Positions 17,827 to 27,630 are shown, counted from the first letter of the stretch. The stretch: 64,000 bases of DNA from Rubrolithibacter sp043763625 (GCA_043763625.1 JAYULL010000061.1:62001-126000); one strand, 5' to 3'. Program-made: numbers and translations. Notes: generated by a model not told the origin, from the letters alone.

Positions 17827-18711
17827 ATGAAAGTACTTTTTGCAGTTAATCCAAAATCGGGACAAAAAGACGGTAAGGACTTTTTAAACTTGATTGATGA
17901 ACACGCCAAGCAACATCAGTACGAGTATTTGTTTCATCCGATAGAACAAGATAACGAAGAAATACTGATAAAAGAAGAAATTGAAAGTTATAAGCCGGAT
18001 ATTGTTGCTGCTGCGGGGGGAGACGGGACAGTAAATCTTTTATCAAAAATTTTAGTTAACACTGCTGTTTCCCTGCTTATTATCCCCTTAGGATCGGCAA
18101 ACGGAATGGCAAAGGAGCTTGGTTTGGCTGCTAAACCGGAAGCTTCACTTGACTTAATTGTGCGAGGTGAAAAAAAAGCTATAGATCTTCTAAAAATAAA
18201 CGGCAATATCTGTGTTCATTTGGCTGATGTTGGCTTAAATGCAAGAATAGTAAAACGTTTTGAGGAGGACCCGAAAAGAGGCCTGATGACTTATGCCAAA
18301 TATCTTTACAGAGAAGTCTTCCTTATAAAAAAATATCGATTCTATATCCGCTACGACGGTAAAGAAATTTCAGAAAAAGCTGTTTCTATAACGTTTGCAA
18401 ACGCTTCTAAATACGGCACGGGTGCAGTTATAAATCCTACCGGGAAAATAAACGACGGAAAGTTCGAGCTGGTTATTATTAAACCTTTCCCACGAATTCA
18501 CTTGCTTTCGATCAGTTGGAAGATATTTACCGGAACTTTGCAAACTTCGGAATTTGTAGAAGTGATAAGCTGTTCTGAAGCTTTAATATGGTCGCCTAAA
18601 AAGACTACCCTAAATATTGACGGCGAAATAATAGGAAAAATAAGAGAAATAAAAATTGAAATATTACCCGGTGCGCTAAAGGTGTTGGTTCCTCAAAACC
18701 TACCTGCTTAA
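17827..18711 (+). CDS. diacylglycerol kinase-type lipid kinase (YegS/DagK-like)
   Basis: A 294-residue lipid kinase. The catalytic-domain motifs are FAVNPKSGQKDGKDF, AAAGGDGTVNLLSKIL (ATP-binding GGDGT) and LIIPLGSANGMAKELGLA. The C-terminal beta-sandwich includes NASKYGTGAVINPTGKINDGKFELVI. The enzyme would phosphorylate diacylglycerol or a related lipid at the inner face of the membrane. Its 3' end overlaps the convergent metallophosphatase gene by 4 bases. Confidence 0.92.
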   Translation: MKVLFAVNPKSGQKDGKDFLNLIDEHAKQHQYEYLFHPIEQDNEEILIKEEIESYKPDIVAAAGGDGTVNLLSKILVNTAVSLLIIPLGSANGMAKELGLAAKPEASLDLIVRGEKKAIDLLKINGNICVHLADVGLNARIVKRFEEDPKRGLMTYAKYLYREVFLIKKYRFYIRYDGKEISEKAVSITFANASKYGTGAVINPTGKINDGKFELVIIKPFPRIHLLSISWKIFTGTLQTSEFVEVISCSEALIWSPKKTTLNIDGEIIGKIREIKIEILPGALKVLVPQNLPA

Positions 18712-19766
18712 ATTATTTGCTGCTCGAATACAACTCTACCCTTTGCTTGTTTTTTGGTAGTGTCTAATGCCCACGCCGAGGAGTAGACCGAGCCGTCAGA
18801 ATCGAATCGTAGCTTAAAAAATCCTTTACACTTCTCGCCAAATACCAAATGCTTTCCTTGTTGCACCACATATTTTGTTTTTGAACCTGAGCCGCTTACA
18901 AAAAAATGGTTTTTGTTTTTACATATATACTGCAAATTGTGTTCGTGCCCGGCAGCATAGATCAGATCCGGATATTGGGATAAAATCTCTTTCAGTTTAT
19001 TCCGAAGACGTCGGTATCGGGGATGCGCTACATCTTCTCTGGCTCCTAAGAACTTTCGATAGAGCGGAATTAATGACCCGATTCCGGGAAGCGGAATCCA
19101 AGCATCTTCATCATAAAGGGTTAACGGGAAAATATGATGTTTAAGTTTAAATCTGCCGCCGTGAATAGCGTAACTATAAACCGGATGATGGCCTAATACT
19201 ACCAACCGATTGTTCTTATTTGTTTCAAGAAGAGTTATTAATTCGTTGAAAAACTCCTCTTCGCTTTCTACCCTGCAACCGCAGCTTTTGCCAATAGGTC
19301 GGAAGCCTTTTTGCATCCACCATTGTGTGTCTATTGCTATTAAAGTAACACCGGGATTTATATTCACCTCAACGGGACCGGGACACCCGTTGCTAGGTAA
19401 AAAGACGTTTTTTCCGCCAAACAGTTTTTGAATATATTTTTCTTGACGCAACACGTATTCGTAGCCGTTCTCGCGACCTTTGTTCCAATCGTGATTACCT
19501 GAAATGAAAACGACTTTTCCCTTATAATCTTTCAAAGCAGAATGATGTTGCTTCAATGTTGCCTCGGCGTTTTTCCGTAATATATTACCTTCAGGAGGCA
19601 TGCCGCGTGGATAAATATTATCACCGAGAAATATTACGGCAGAGTCGCAACTTTCGCTGAAGTGGGCTTTGAGAGTTTCTAAAACAGGGTCGGGCTTTGC
19701 TATTGAAATATCGCCGGTGTCGCCTATAAGGAAAAGTTCGAAAGGCTTAGTAGGATTAAGAAGCAT
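18708..19766 (-). CDS. calcineurin-like metallophosphatase
   Basis: A 352-residue metallophosphoesterase. The metal ligands are in FLIGDTGD, IFLGDNIYPRG, VFISGNHDW, VVLGHHPVYS and AAGHEHNLQY, the standard order of the superfamily. Between them, TLIAIDTQWWMQKG and KSCGCRVESEEEF resemble the acid-phosphatase-like group. There is no clear signal peptide, so location is uncertain. Substrate unknown. It ends tail-to-tail with the lipid kinase gene, overlapping by 4 bases. Confidence 0.92.
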   Translation of the reverse strand: MLLNPTKPFELFLIGDTGDISIAKPDPVLETLKAHFSESCDSAVIFLGDNIYPRGMPPEGNILRKNAEATLKQHHSALKDYKGKVVFISGNHDWNKGRENGYEYVLRQEKYIQKLFGGKNVFLPSNGCPGPVEVNINPGVTLIAIDTQWWMQKGFRPIGKSCGCRVESEEEFFNELITLLETNKNNRLVVLGHHPVYSYAIHGGRFKLKHHIFPLTLYDEDAWIPLPGIGSLIPLYRKFLGAREDVAHPRYRRLRNKLKEILSQYPDLIYAAGHEHNLQYICKNKNHFFVSGSGSKTKYVVQQGKHLVFGEKCKGFFKLRFDSDGSVYSSAWALDTTKKQAKGRVVFEQQII

Positions 19767-19817
19767 AGTACTTTAACACGAACAAGGCCACGTTGTTGCG
19801 TAATAGTTAATGTTGTT

Positions 19818-20024
19818 TTACAGCTCTGCTTGAGATATGTATTTATTCAAGCACTCTTCAATTTCTGCAATTCCTTCTTCATAGTTACATGCATCGTACC
19901 AATTATGCAACTGTATCAAAGCCTCTTCGCCCCACAGAAATAAAATCTTATCGTAATTGTGGTTAATAAGATGCTGCCTGAATCGCAACTCTTCGTATTT
20001 ATCATTAAAGAATCGGCCTTCCAT
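19818..20024 (-). CDS. hypothetical 68-residue protein
   Basis: The ATG at 20024 begins MEGRFFNDKYEELRF; a TTG at 20063 would extend it by 13 residues. The protein is soluble, acidic and rich in aromatic residues (KILFLWGEEALIQLHNWYDACNYEEG). I do not recognise a family. The codons look similar to the neighbours. It stands between a metallophosphatase and an acetyltransferase on the same strand. Confidence 0.55.
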   Translation of the reverse strand: MEGRFFNDKYEELRFRQHLINHNYDKILFLWGEEALIQLHNWYDACNYEEGIAEIEECLNKYISQAEL

Positions 20025-20134
20025 ATTATATCTTACGAAGATTCCCGGAGCCCGGTTCAGCAATTTCTAAAAGTTACATTGTGCTTATAATTTAAGCCTC
20101 GAATGAGAAAACCGAATACAAAATAACAATAATT

Positions 20135-20725
20135 CTAGGATAAGAGAGAGAAAATCTCAACGTCAATCAAATCTCCGGGTAAACCAAAAGAAAACTCAAT
20201 TAAGCTTTTACGCCAGTCTTCAAAAAGCCATTCCGTCCTTAATAGTCCGAAAGCTATTTTATCTTTGAATACTCCATCTTTATAACGATGTTGTCTCTGG
20301 CAACCCTCTTGTACAAAGCCAAGCTTTTTATATAAATTAAGTGCTTTAGCATTATCAGAATCTGTATAGAGATAAATCTTATTTAAGTTGTAAGTTAAAA
20401 AGGCATAATTGGTGGTCCATGCCGTTAGAAGTTTTCCCAATCCTCTCCCATGTAGATCAGGATTAATTAAGATGTAGAACTCCGTACTTGAATGTTGTAA
20501 ATCAATATTTATTAAACCACACATTCCGACCGTGACATCTTCGTCATTCTTGAAAACAAAATCAATTCTATCTTTTGAGGTTCCAATGTTGTTATACCAC
20601 CGCAAGGTATCGCTAACACTTCCGGGAAGGTTGAAATGAATATTTGAATTTATTCTTCTATCATTTATAAATGCAACTTTAGAGATTATATCTGTTTCGG
20701 AAAATTTACTGACATTTATTTTCAT
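20135..20725 (-). CDS. GNAT family N-acetyltransferase
   Basis: A 196-residue acetyltransferase resembling the RimJ/RimL branch. The acetyl-CoA-binding motif is LHGRGLGKLLTAWTT (pattern Q/RxxGxG/A). DSDNAKALNLYKKLGFVQEGCQRQHRYKDGVF is the conserved helix and strand that follow. The N-terminal INDRRINSNIHFNLPGSVSDTLRWYNNI matches acceptor-binding segments of the branch. It would acetylate an amine on a protein terminus, polyamine or small molecule; the target cannot be inferred. The C-terminal 20 residues are an unassigned extension. Confidence 0.88.
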   Translation of the reverse strand: MKINVSKFSETDIISKVAFINDRRINSNIHFNLPGSVSDTLRWYNNIGTSKDRIDFVFKNDEDVTVGMCGLINIDLQHSSTEFYILINPDLHGRGLGKLLTAWTTNYAFLTYNLNKIYLYTDSDNAKALNLYKKLGFVQEGCQRQHRYKDGVFKDKIAFGLLRTEWLFEDWRKSLIEFSFGLPGDLIDVEIFSLLS

Positions 20726-20865
20726 CTATTTTCGGGATTTCATTAATGAGTGCAATTTAAGCAAATTTGCTATAAAGCGTGTTTTTAAAGTTAAGGCGTC
20801 AGCTTTCAAAGCACTTCAATCAGTATTACCTACTGTTCAAAAGCAACTAGTCTTAAAAGAGTAAA

Positions 20866-23013
20866 TCAGAAGATTTGTTTATCCCGGTCTGAATTTTTTA
20901 AACCGGATAGATTAATAATATAAGCGGGATTTCTTTTAAGCACATAACATTTTAACCCCAACTCATTCGCTTCTTTTTTCCACCTTATGATGTTGTAATC
21001 TTTGTTTGATGCGTCAACGAGCAGTATTTCGGCATGAGTTGATGCGATAATGTCTGCAACTTTAATATTGGGATTATCGCTAATTACAACTGCGTTAACA
21101 TTGAGGGGATGAGTGAAAGTTTTATAATTGAATTTCCTATCCCAAATCAAAATTCTTTTCTTTCGGAATTGCATAAAATTGCTGGCTATAGCGAAGTGAT
21201 TGCCTGTAATAGACGAGTCGGAGGAAATTAAATTAAATTTCTCGATTCCTCGAAAATCGATACTTGGATTTATGGAGAACTTATAGGTTTTATCGTCTGC
21301 AGTTAGAGATGTAACGAGGGAAGCATTTTTGCCGTCAAAAAATCCTATTGCATTACTCTTCCTTAAACTGTAAAATACTATCTCGTAATTATCTTTCTGT
21401 CGGATTGAAATAAAAGCATTTTGTAAAGCAAGCAAAAACAGCACAACAGCAGTGGCCCATACCAAACGCTTCTCACGAAAGGAAAAGGCAAAAACCACAA
21501 CGATAATCAGCACATACAGCAGCAAATATTGATTTGTATTAATCCAAATTCCGCTAAGCGAAGCAAAAGGAAGATGTTCAATTTTTGACAAAACTAAATT
21601 GGTAACCCGGATACTTTCATCCAAAAAAATGCCGAGAGGTTTGGAAACGATATCAATGGGAAAAGCAATAAAAGCAAGTCCTGCATACATAATTAATGTA
21701 GAAGGCACCACAATGAACAAATTACTGACTAAGAAGTAAATTGGAAACTGATGAAAATAATACAAGCTTAAGGGAGAAGTAGCAAGTTGGGCCGCCATAG
21801 AAAGGGACGAGGCCGCCCAAATTTTATCGGCTAAAGAATTATTAAAACTTAAAATGTTGTAAATTTTAGGATATAGAAAAACTAATCCTGCAACAGCTAA
21901 ATACGACAACTGAAAACCGACATCAACAATAAAAAATGGATTATAGATTAGGAGTAAAACCGCCGATATTGCCAACAGGTTGTAAGTATTCAGGTTTCTA
22001 TTTGCGCCTTTACCTATAATCACAAAGCTTATCATCACGGCTGCGCGACAAGCAGCTGCAGAAAAACCGGTAAGCATTGTATAAGCCCAAACAAACAATA
22101 GCAGGATTAAAACTTTGAAGAATTTCAGCTTTCGATTCCGATCCAAGGACTTCAGTAAAAATGCGGCTACCAAAAAAACAATGCCGACATGCATACCCGA
22201 AACCGAAAGCACGTGCATTGTCCCGGTTTTTGAATAAGCACTAAGAATTTCGCTGCTTAAATCGGCCCTATAACCTAAAATAAGCGTAGAAGCAACCGCC
22301 GAGGAGTTTTTATCGGGTATGAACCGATTAAACCGGTCAACAAGCTTTTGCCTTATTCCGAGAGATTTTTGAATAAGCGTATTTCCCTGATTTCGAGTAA
22401 TAACTTTTATTTGTCCGGCATTTATAAAAGTTTGTCGATAGATGGAATGATAAGCTAAATAACTTTTGAAATCAAACTCGTTGGGATTAAACGGCGGATC
22501 AATTTCTTTAGTTTGAGATGAAATAAGAATCAAGTCGCCGTAGCGTAACTGCAAGCCATTAAGCGAATCAATTTTAAGGGCAATCAACAAATTACCGGTA
22601 GAAGGCATTGTTTTTACCTCGTTTAAAGACTGCCTTACTTTGGTTTCAAAACGAAGAATATCTCCGGATAAACGAGGCTCGGAAGTTATGGCGCAAACTA
22701 GAAACTTGTGCTGCTGCTTACTGAAATGATTTTCATGCAACTTATCGCTTTTGTTTACTGTTAAACAGAACCCGCTTAAAGCAATTAAACAATTAAATAA
22801 CAAACCGCTTAGCCACCTGTGTTTATATAGGTTTAACCGCTTATAAAAAAAGATACAAAAAATAAAGATTAAAAGAACGACTACTTCTATATTGACAACA
22901 GCGCTATTTATGTTTGCGAGAGGCGGAAACAAAATTGCAAAAGCAATTCCGGCAATAAGCGGAAGAAGAATACTGACAAACGGTATTTCGCCTTTTAAAA
23001 TTTTTTGATCCAT
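20866..23013 (-). CDS. comEC: ComEC/Rec2-type DNA-uptake channel protein
   Basis: A 715-residue polytopic inner-membrane protein. The N-terminal part has the soluble OB-like segment found in ComEC (about 95-200). The competence domain holds SVSGMHVGIVFLVAAFL, TGFSAAACRAAVMISF and NPFFIVDVGFQLSYLAVAGL, all highly conserved. The C-terminal soluble part (about 530-715) does not show the HxHxDH metallo-beta-lactamase motif of long ComEC proteins, as is usual in Bacteroidota. The start codon follows the stop of the helix-hairpin-helix gene with no spacing, indicating translational coupling. It would carry single-stranded DNA across the inner membrane. Confidence 0.92.
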   Translation of the reverse strand: MDQKILKGEIPFVSILLPLIAGIAFAILFPPLANINSAVVNIEVVVLLIFIFCIFFYKRLNLYKHRWLSGLLFNCLIALSGFCLTVNKSDKLHENHFSKQQHKFLVCAITSEPRLSGDILRFETKVRQSLNEVKTMPSTGNLLIALKIDSLNGLQLRYGDLILISSQTKEIDPPFNPNEFDFKSYLAYHSIYRQTFINAGQIKVITRNQGNTLIQKSLGIRQKLVDRFNRFIPDKNSSAVASTLILGYRADLSSEILSAYSKTGTMHVLSVSGMHVGIVFLVAAFLLKSLDRNRKLKFFKVLILLLFVWAYTMLTGFSAAACRAAVMISFVIIGKGANRNLNTYNLLAISAVLLLIYNPFFIVDVGFQLSYLAVAGLVFLYPKIYNILSFNNSLADKIWAASSLSMAAQLATSPLSLYYFHQFPIYFLVSNLFIVVPSTLIMYAGLAFIAFPIDIVSKPLGIFLDESIRVTNLVLSKIEHLPFASLSGIWINTNQYLLLYVLIIVVVFAFSFREKRLVWATAVVLFLLALQNAFISIRQKDNYEIVFYSLRKSNAIGFFDGKNASLVTSLTADDKTYKFSINPSIDFRGIEKFNLISSDSSITGNHFAIASNFMQFRKKRILIWDRKFNYKTFTHPLNVNAVVISDNPNIKVADIIASTHAEILLVDASNKDYNIIRWKKEANELGLKCYVLKRNPAYIINLSGLKNSDRDKQIF

Positions 23014-25062
23014 TTAAAATTGAAATCTTACCTGTGCCTTAATTTCAGACTTTCTGTTTCCGGCAATTTCATCTAAACCTGAGCCTATGGTTTCTTGGTT
23101 TTGATAATTCACCGTTGAATACCTCAGCCAAAAATCTATTCCTCGTTTTACTCTGTATCGGCAGTTTAAATAGAATCTTATCCCTTTATTCTGAAATGCA
23201 GGTGACGAAAAACTGTACAACACATCGCTTTCGTAAGCATAAATTCTAGAGTTGAAGCCCGAGGTATTAAAGATCGCGAAGCGGCCCTCGAAGCTAAATT
23301 TAGACTTTTTGGGATTGAATGAAACGTCTTGAAAAGCGGCATAACCCTGTTCCGGAGTGGAATCACCTTTCGTATATTCTGAAAATTCTACTCGATTTCG
23401 GAAACGCAGATTTTTGTTTATCTCATAATTCAACTCTGCTCGACAGCTTTTCCTTTTTACCTCTTCTAAAATGTTGACAGTGTTTTCTTCGCCATCGTTT
23501 TCTTCTTTGGTTTCGTATTTACCACGCAAAAGCAGAGACAAAGCTTTAGAAAAAGAATAGGTTGCTTGCGCCAGATACTCCCGACCTTTTGAAGGCGCAT
23601 CTACCCGATATTTGAGCCAAGGAAAATAGAAGAAATCCGAATAAGCCGATACTTCAAGTTTTGGAACAGGTTTTAATGTTATGCCTGAATAAAATCCTCT
23701 TTCGTTATTTCCCGATCCGGATTCGCCTAAGGCTCCGGTAAAATACGACCGGTAATTTTTTTGATAATTTCGCTTCAAAAGAGCAAGCGAAACTGTAGAA
23801 GATAAACTGATTAAAGCACCTGCTTGATAGGCATAACCGCTTTTTAAACTGTGCGCTGCTTCGCCGAAAAAGTAAAAATTCTTAAAGGCGTAATTATAGT
23901 ACAAGCCGGTATTGGTTAAACCGGAGGCTGTTAATTCATAAAAGTTGTATTGTGAATCGCTTTTTTCTAACGCTTTATTGAACCTGCTATGATAGGCTAT
24001 TGCCCCGAGTTTTAATCCCTGCTTTTGGTATTGCAACACTCCTCCTAAAACACTTTGGGTAAACTTGTTTTCGCCTTCGATTTCGGTGGGCGTACGGTGA
24101 AATCCGCTTTCATTTATGGTGCTGATGCTGTCGCCGGAATCGTTTAATTTTCCGTCTAAACTTTTGTATGAAACAAAAGGAGTAAAATTAAATTTATTGA
24201 AGCTTAGCGTTGCTGCAGATCCCCGAAAAAACAGAGCTTCATTAGTTGAAGAATATGGCTTAATGCCTACATCCTGCCGAGCTATTGCAGCTATAAAAGG
24301 TCCTTTTCCGAAACTTAAACCTGACCATAACGTTAATCCTTGCCCGAATTGTAAAGCGTAATCTCCGATCACCAATTTTCTTACCTTATTATCCGACTTG
24401 AAAAAAATATAGCCTGAATTAAAATCAAACCCTGAGGCTTGTCGTCCCGAAAGAAAGCTTTCTCCTGCATCTTTTTCCGCAACTAAACCTATCGAAAGTC
24501 GATTATCGAAACTGTATTTATAGCGCAAATTAAGTTTTTGAGGCGAACCTGAATATCGAGATTTGTGCGAAGAATCAGGAACGGAGAACCCTTTCGGGTT
24601 TTCAAGAATACGGCCGGTACGTAATAAAAAATCATGGTCGCCGTCACGGAAAAGCTTAGTAAGGCTTATCCCGCTAAGGATATTATTATCAACAAGGGTA
24701 ACAAAAGGAAGCAATGTTTGAACGGTCTTTTCGTCGAAGCCCTCAATGCTTTGCAGCTCAAGTAAATCCATGAAAATGCTACTCTCCTTTCGATATTCCA
24801 GAAGGGCATATATTTGCAGAGGCGATAAGAAAGTGAGTTCTTGAAGCTGTTCGACGTTAGCCTTATTCAAGTTTAAAGGTCTTTTTCTATAATAATTCAG
24901 CTTTTCGGTAAGCTCAGTAAAATCAAAGTCCTCTGCATTATTTTCTATAACCGGCTCTATCAATTTCTCTACTTCACGGTCTTCTTGCTGTGCAAAAGCA
25001 ACGCTTGCCGCAAAACAAAAAGCTATAATCAACTTAAAAGAAAGGCACCTTTCAAAACTCAT
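23014..25062 (-). CDS. helix-hairpin-helix outer-membrane protein (ComEA-like domain plus beta-barrel)
   Basis: The ATG at 25062 (682 residues) is preferred to the TTG at 25074; it gives MSFERCLSFKLIIAFCFAAS as signal peptide ending AFAQ. After an acidic stretch, residues about 50-125 carry helix-hairpin-helix units: PLNLNKANVEQLQELTFLSP and MDLLELQSIEGFDEKTVQTL, as in ComEA. The rest (about 140-682) is a beta-strand-rich, aromatic-ended region (TGRILENPKG, LVIGDYALQFGQGLTLWSG) that looks like an outer-membrane barrel and ends in KAQVRFQF with a terminal Phe. The close coupling to comEC on one side and overlap with a PorV-like gene on the other suggests a DNA-handling role at the outer membrane; this is inferred. 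Confidence 0.85.
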   Translation of the reverse strand: MSFERCLSFKLIIAFCFAASVAFAQQEDREVEKLIEPVIENNAEDFDFTELTEKLNYYRKRPLNLNKANVEQLQELTFLSPLQIYALLEYRKESSIFMDLLELQSIEGFDEKTVQTLLPFVTLVDNNILSGISLTKLFRDGDHDFLLRTGRILENPKGFSVPDSSHKSRYSGSPQKLNLRYKYSFDNRLSIGLVAEKDAGESFLSGRQASGFDFNSGYIFFKSDNKVRKLVIGDYALQFGQGLTLWSGLSFGKGPFIAAIARQDVGIKPYSSTNEALFFRGSAATLSFNKFNFTPFVSYKSLDGKLNDSGDSISTINESGFHRTPTEIEGENKFTQSVLGGVLQYQKQGLKLGAIAYHSRFNKALEKSDSQYNFYELTASGLTNTGLYYNYAFKNFYFFGEAAHSLKSGYAYQAGALISLSSTVSLALLKRNYQKNYRSYFTGALGESGSGNNERGFYSGITLKPVPKLEVSAYSDFFYFPWLKYRVDAPSKGREYLAQATYSFSKALSLLLRGKYETKEENDGEENTVNILEEVKRKSCRAELNYEINKNLRFRNRVEFSEYTKGDSTPEQGYAAFQDVSFNPKKSKFSFEGRFAIFNTSGFNSRIYAYESDVLYSFSSPAFQNKGIRFYLNCRYRVKRGIDFWLRYSTVNYQNQETIGSGLDEIAGNRKSEIKAQVRFQF

Positions 25063-25849
25063 ACGCCAAAGCAACTTGTGGAGTATAGCCTAAACTTTGA
25101 TGAGAAGAAGCAGCAAAATCGAAGTGTAATTTTTGATAGTTTAAGCCAAATCCCAAATATTGCTTGCCCGGGTTTACGGAAAGTCCACCGCGTAAAGCAA
25201 ACCAATCTAAAACAGCGTATTCTAATCCGGCACGAGCATCGGCAGCTGAGTTTAAAACGGTAATAAAACCGGTGTTCAAAAGTAATTTGGAACTGAGAAT
25301 GAAAGAAGCACCAAACTCGATATTAACAGGAATTGAAGCCGAGGCCTCTTTATTGTATCCGCTTTGCGAAGGATTACTTATATGTGCACCTAGGCAAAGC
25401 TTTTCACCGGGTTTAAATTGAATGCCGCCTTCGGCGGAGAAAGTTTGAGCAATGCCGTATTGCGAGATTTTAAGTTGATGAAAATTGAAGTTTAGGGCAG
25501 CAAACAGTTTGTCTCCAAATTTTTTTGCATATGCTAAACCTATCTTCTGTTCGTTATAGGCAGAAAAGCCGTAATTATAGAAGCTTACGCCAAAAACATT
25601 TTGCTTAAACGGAATAACGGCAACAGCACTCTGATTGGAAAGTTCGACGCCGGCAAAAACTCTTTCGAAAGAAGCCGAGGCAACCGACTTTGTTAAGCCG
25701 GCAATACCGGCTTGATTATATTGCATACTCCATACATCTTGCAAAGCAACACCTGTAGAACCCAAAGCCGTAAAACGAGGACTTGAATTAGTTTGAGCAT
25801 TGGCAAGAAAAGAGTAAAGCAATAAGATTAAGTAATTGAGATACTTCAC
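25052..25849 (-). CDS. PorV/PorQ-like outer-membrane protein
   Basis: A 265-residue secreted protein with signal MKYLNYLILLLYSFLANAQ. The mature start, PRFTALGSTGVALQDVWSM followed by YNQAGIAGL, is the common opening of PorV/PorQ-like barrels of this phylum. The rest alternates beta-strand segments (NVFGVSFYNYGFSAYNEQKIGLAYAKKF split over strands) and ends in QVALAYEF with a terminal Phe. The stop overlaps the next gene's start by 11 bases, so the two are translationally linked. PorV itself acts in type IX secretion; whether this paralogue does is not known. Confidence 0.7.
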   Translation of the reverse strand: MKYLNYLILLLYSFLANAQTNSSPRFTALGSTGVALQDVWSMQYNQAGIAGLTKSVASASFERVFAGVELSNQSAVAVIPFKQNVFGVSFYNYGFSAYNEQKIGLAYAKKFGDKLFAALNFNFHQLKISQYGIAQTFSAEGGIQFKPGEKLCLGAHISNPSQSGYNKEASASIPVNIEFGASFILSSKLLLNTGFITVLNSAADARAGLEYAVLDWFALRGGLSVNPGKQYLGFGLNYQKLHFDFAASSHQSLGYTPQVALAYEF

Positions 25850-25910
25850 TTAAAAAAACTGCGTATTAATTGATTGCAATTGTAACAAATACTATACCTT
25901 ACTATCTTAA

Positions 25911-26594
25911 ATGAATAATTTAACAACTATGAAAGGATTGGTTTTTAGTGCCGCAATAGCAATTTCAGCCTTTACAGCATCGGCACAAGAGAAAATAGAA
26001 GAAGGCTCTATCACTTACATCGTTGAATGGACACTCCCTCCTTCTGCTCCACCGCAAATGGCGGCGATGTTGCCGAAAGAAATGAAAGTGTATTTTAAGG
26101 GAGATTCTTCCTCAACTGTTTCTAAAGGAGGGTTTTCGAGTACGAATATTATGAATTATAACACGGAATATTTTCGCATTTTGCTTGATATCCCGATGGC
26201 TAATAAAAAGTTCTGTGTACCGATAACGCCCGCCGATAAAGAAGATATGAAAGATAAGCTGCCGGACGTAACATTAACTTTAACAGTCGACAATAAAACA
26301 ATTTTAAACTATAAGGCGGAGAAATATAATATCAAAGACAAAACAACCGGAGCAGCTTCCGAGGGCTGGTTTACCAAGGATATCAGCATAATTCCTAACT
26401 CTTTGTCCTACTATTTCGATGCTGCTGCGGGAGTCCCCTTAGAGTTTCAGAGCGTACAAAACGGGATGACCTTTAAAGCGAAAGTTAAAGAAGTAAAAAA
26501 AGAAACCGTTCCGGCAGGGATTTTCGGCGTACCAAAAGACTACGAAGAAATCACTTTCACCGAACTGAAAGGAATGATGGGCGGACCCAAATAA
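25911..26594 (+). CDS. secreted DUF4412-like protein
   Basis: A 227-residue exported protein. The start at 25911 is uncertain, since the ATG at 25929 (MKGLVFSAAIAISAFTASAQ) alone gives a clean signal peptide. The mature part is beta-rich: EEGSITYIVEW, EMKVYFKGDSSSTVSKGG, MNYNTEYFRILLDIP, with YKAEKYNIKD and GVPLEFQSVQNGMTFKAKV. That pattern recalls the DUF4412/GLPGLI-like group of periplasmic beta-sandwich proteins. Function unknown. It is divergent from the PorV-like gene and ends in a strong terminator. Confidence 0.65.
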   Translation: MNNLTTMKGLVFSAAIAISAFTASAQEKIEEGSITYIVEWTLPPSAPPQMAAMLPKEMKVYFKGDSSSTVSKGGFSSTNIMNYNTEYFRILLDIPMANKKFCVPITPADKEDMKDKLPDVTLTLTVDNKTILNYKAEKYNIKDKTTGAASEGWFTKDISIIPNSLSYYFDAAAGVPLEFQSVQNGMTFKAKVKEVKKETVPAGIFGVPKDYEEITFTELKGMMGGPK

Positions 26595-26601
26595 CATCAC
26601 C

Positions 26602-26634
26602 AAAAAGGCTTTTGAGAATTTCAAAAGCCTTTTT
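26602..26634 (+). terminator. intrinsic terminator
   Basis: A perfect 14-bp stem, AAAAAGGCTTTTGA and TCAAAAGCCTTTTT, with a 5-base loop and a T-rich 3' side, 7 bases after the DUF4412-like stop codon. Confidence 0.88.
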
Positions 26635-26679
26635 ACTTTTACAGAATACGGCGATTATTTTTTGCATTGAATTAACAAG

Positions 26680-27630
26680 GTGAAAAAGCATTTTTTAGGA
26701 GTCGAAATCGGAGGAACGAAACTTCAACTGGTTACAGGTGATGGAGAATTAAACATTATCGAAAAACTCCGTTATAATATTGATAAGGAAAAAGGTTCAC
26801 CCGGAATTCAAGCTCAACTGAAAGAAGGAATCGAAAAGCTTTTGCAGGATTTTGACATAAAAGCTGCAGGCATCGGCTTCGGCGGTCCGATTAACTTCAA
26901 AACCGGCAGAATTCTTACCAGCCATCAAATTAGCGGTTGGAACGATTTTAACTTAATTACTTTTGTTTCCGGCATAACCGGTACTCCTGTTTTTGCAGAT
27001 AATGACGCAAACGTTGCCTGCCTTGGAGAAGCGGTTAAAGGAGCGGGAAAAACCTTGAATAAAGTATTTTACATCACCTTGGGAAGCGGCGTGGGCGGAG
27101 GAATGGTAATTAATAAACAAATTTACCACGGAGCTGCCGGCGGAGAAGTAGAAATCGGGCATGTAAGGTTGGATAAGGCCGGAACAACGGTTGAATCGAG
27201 ATGCTCGGGTTGGGCTGTCGATAAAACAATTAGAAGTCTGATTTCTCAACATCCCGAAAGCTCATTAACTGAAAGTGCCGGAAATCAAACTTCAGGGGAA
27301 GCCAAGTTTTTGAAAGAAGCTCTTGAAAGTAAAGATGCGTTAGCTGAAGAAATACTAAACGATTTTTCCGACAATCTAGCCTTCGGATTATCACATGTTA
27401 TACATCTTTTCCACCCGGAAATCCTTATTATCGGCGGCGGATTATCCTTAATCGGCGAAAGTCTGATAAAAGCGATTGAAGAAAATATTTCGAAATACAT
27501 GATGAAAGCATTTTTACCCGCTCCTGAAATCACATTAGCTAACCTAGGCGAAGATGTAGTTCCTATCGGTGCTTTAGCCTTAGCAAAACTTAACCTTAAC
27601 CTAATAAAAGCTAAACCAATAATCCTATAA
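26680..27630 (+). CDS. ROK family sugar kinase-like protein
   Basis: A 316-residue ROK protein starting at GTG. The phosphate-binding loop is FLGVEIGGTKLQLV; the sugar and catalytic region is SGWNDFNL... then FADNDANVACLGEA with the catalytic Asp; LGSGVGGGMVINKQIYHGAAGGEVEIGH is the second ATP/sugar block. The CxCGxxGCxE zinc-finger of classical ROK proteins is reduced to a single Cys (ESRCSGWAVD), so it does not bind zinc in the usual way. No DNA-binding domain is present, so it is a kinase not a repressor. The SIS isomerase gene starts 12 bases after it, so the pair probably acts on one phosphosugar pathway. Confidence 0.88.
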   Translation: MKKHFLGVEIGGTKLQLVTGDGELNIIEKLRYNIDKEKGSPGIQAQLKEGIEKLLQDFDIKAAGIGFGGPINFKTGRILTSHQISGWNDFNLITFVSGITGTPVFADNDANVACLGEAVKGAGKTLNKVFYITLGSGVGGGMVINKQIYHGAAGGEVEIGHVRLDKAGTTVESRCSGWAVDKTIRSLISQHPESSLTESAGNQTSGEAKFLKEALESKDALAEEILNDFSDNLAFGLSHVIHLFHPEILIIGGGLSLIGESLIKAIEENISKYMMKAFLPAPEITLANLGEDVVPIGALALAKLNLNLIKAKPIIL

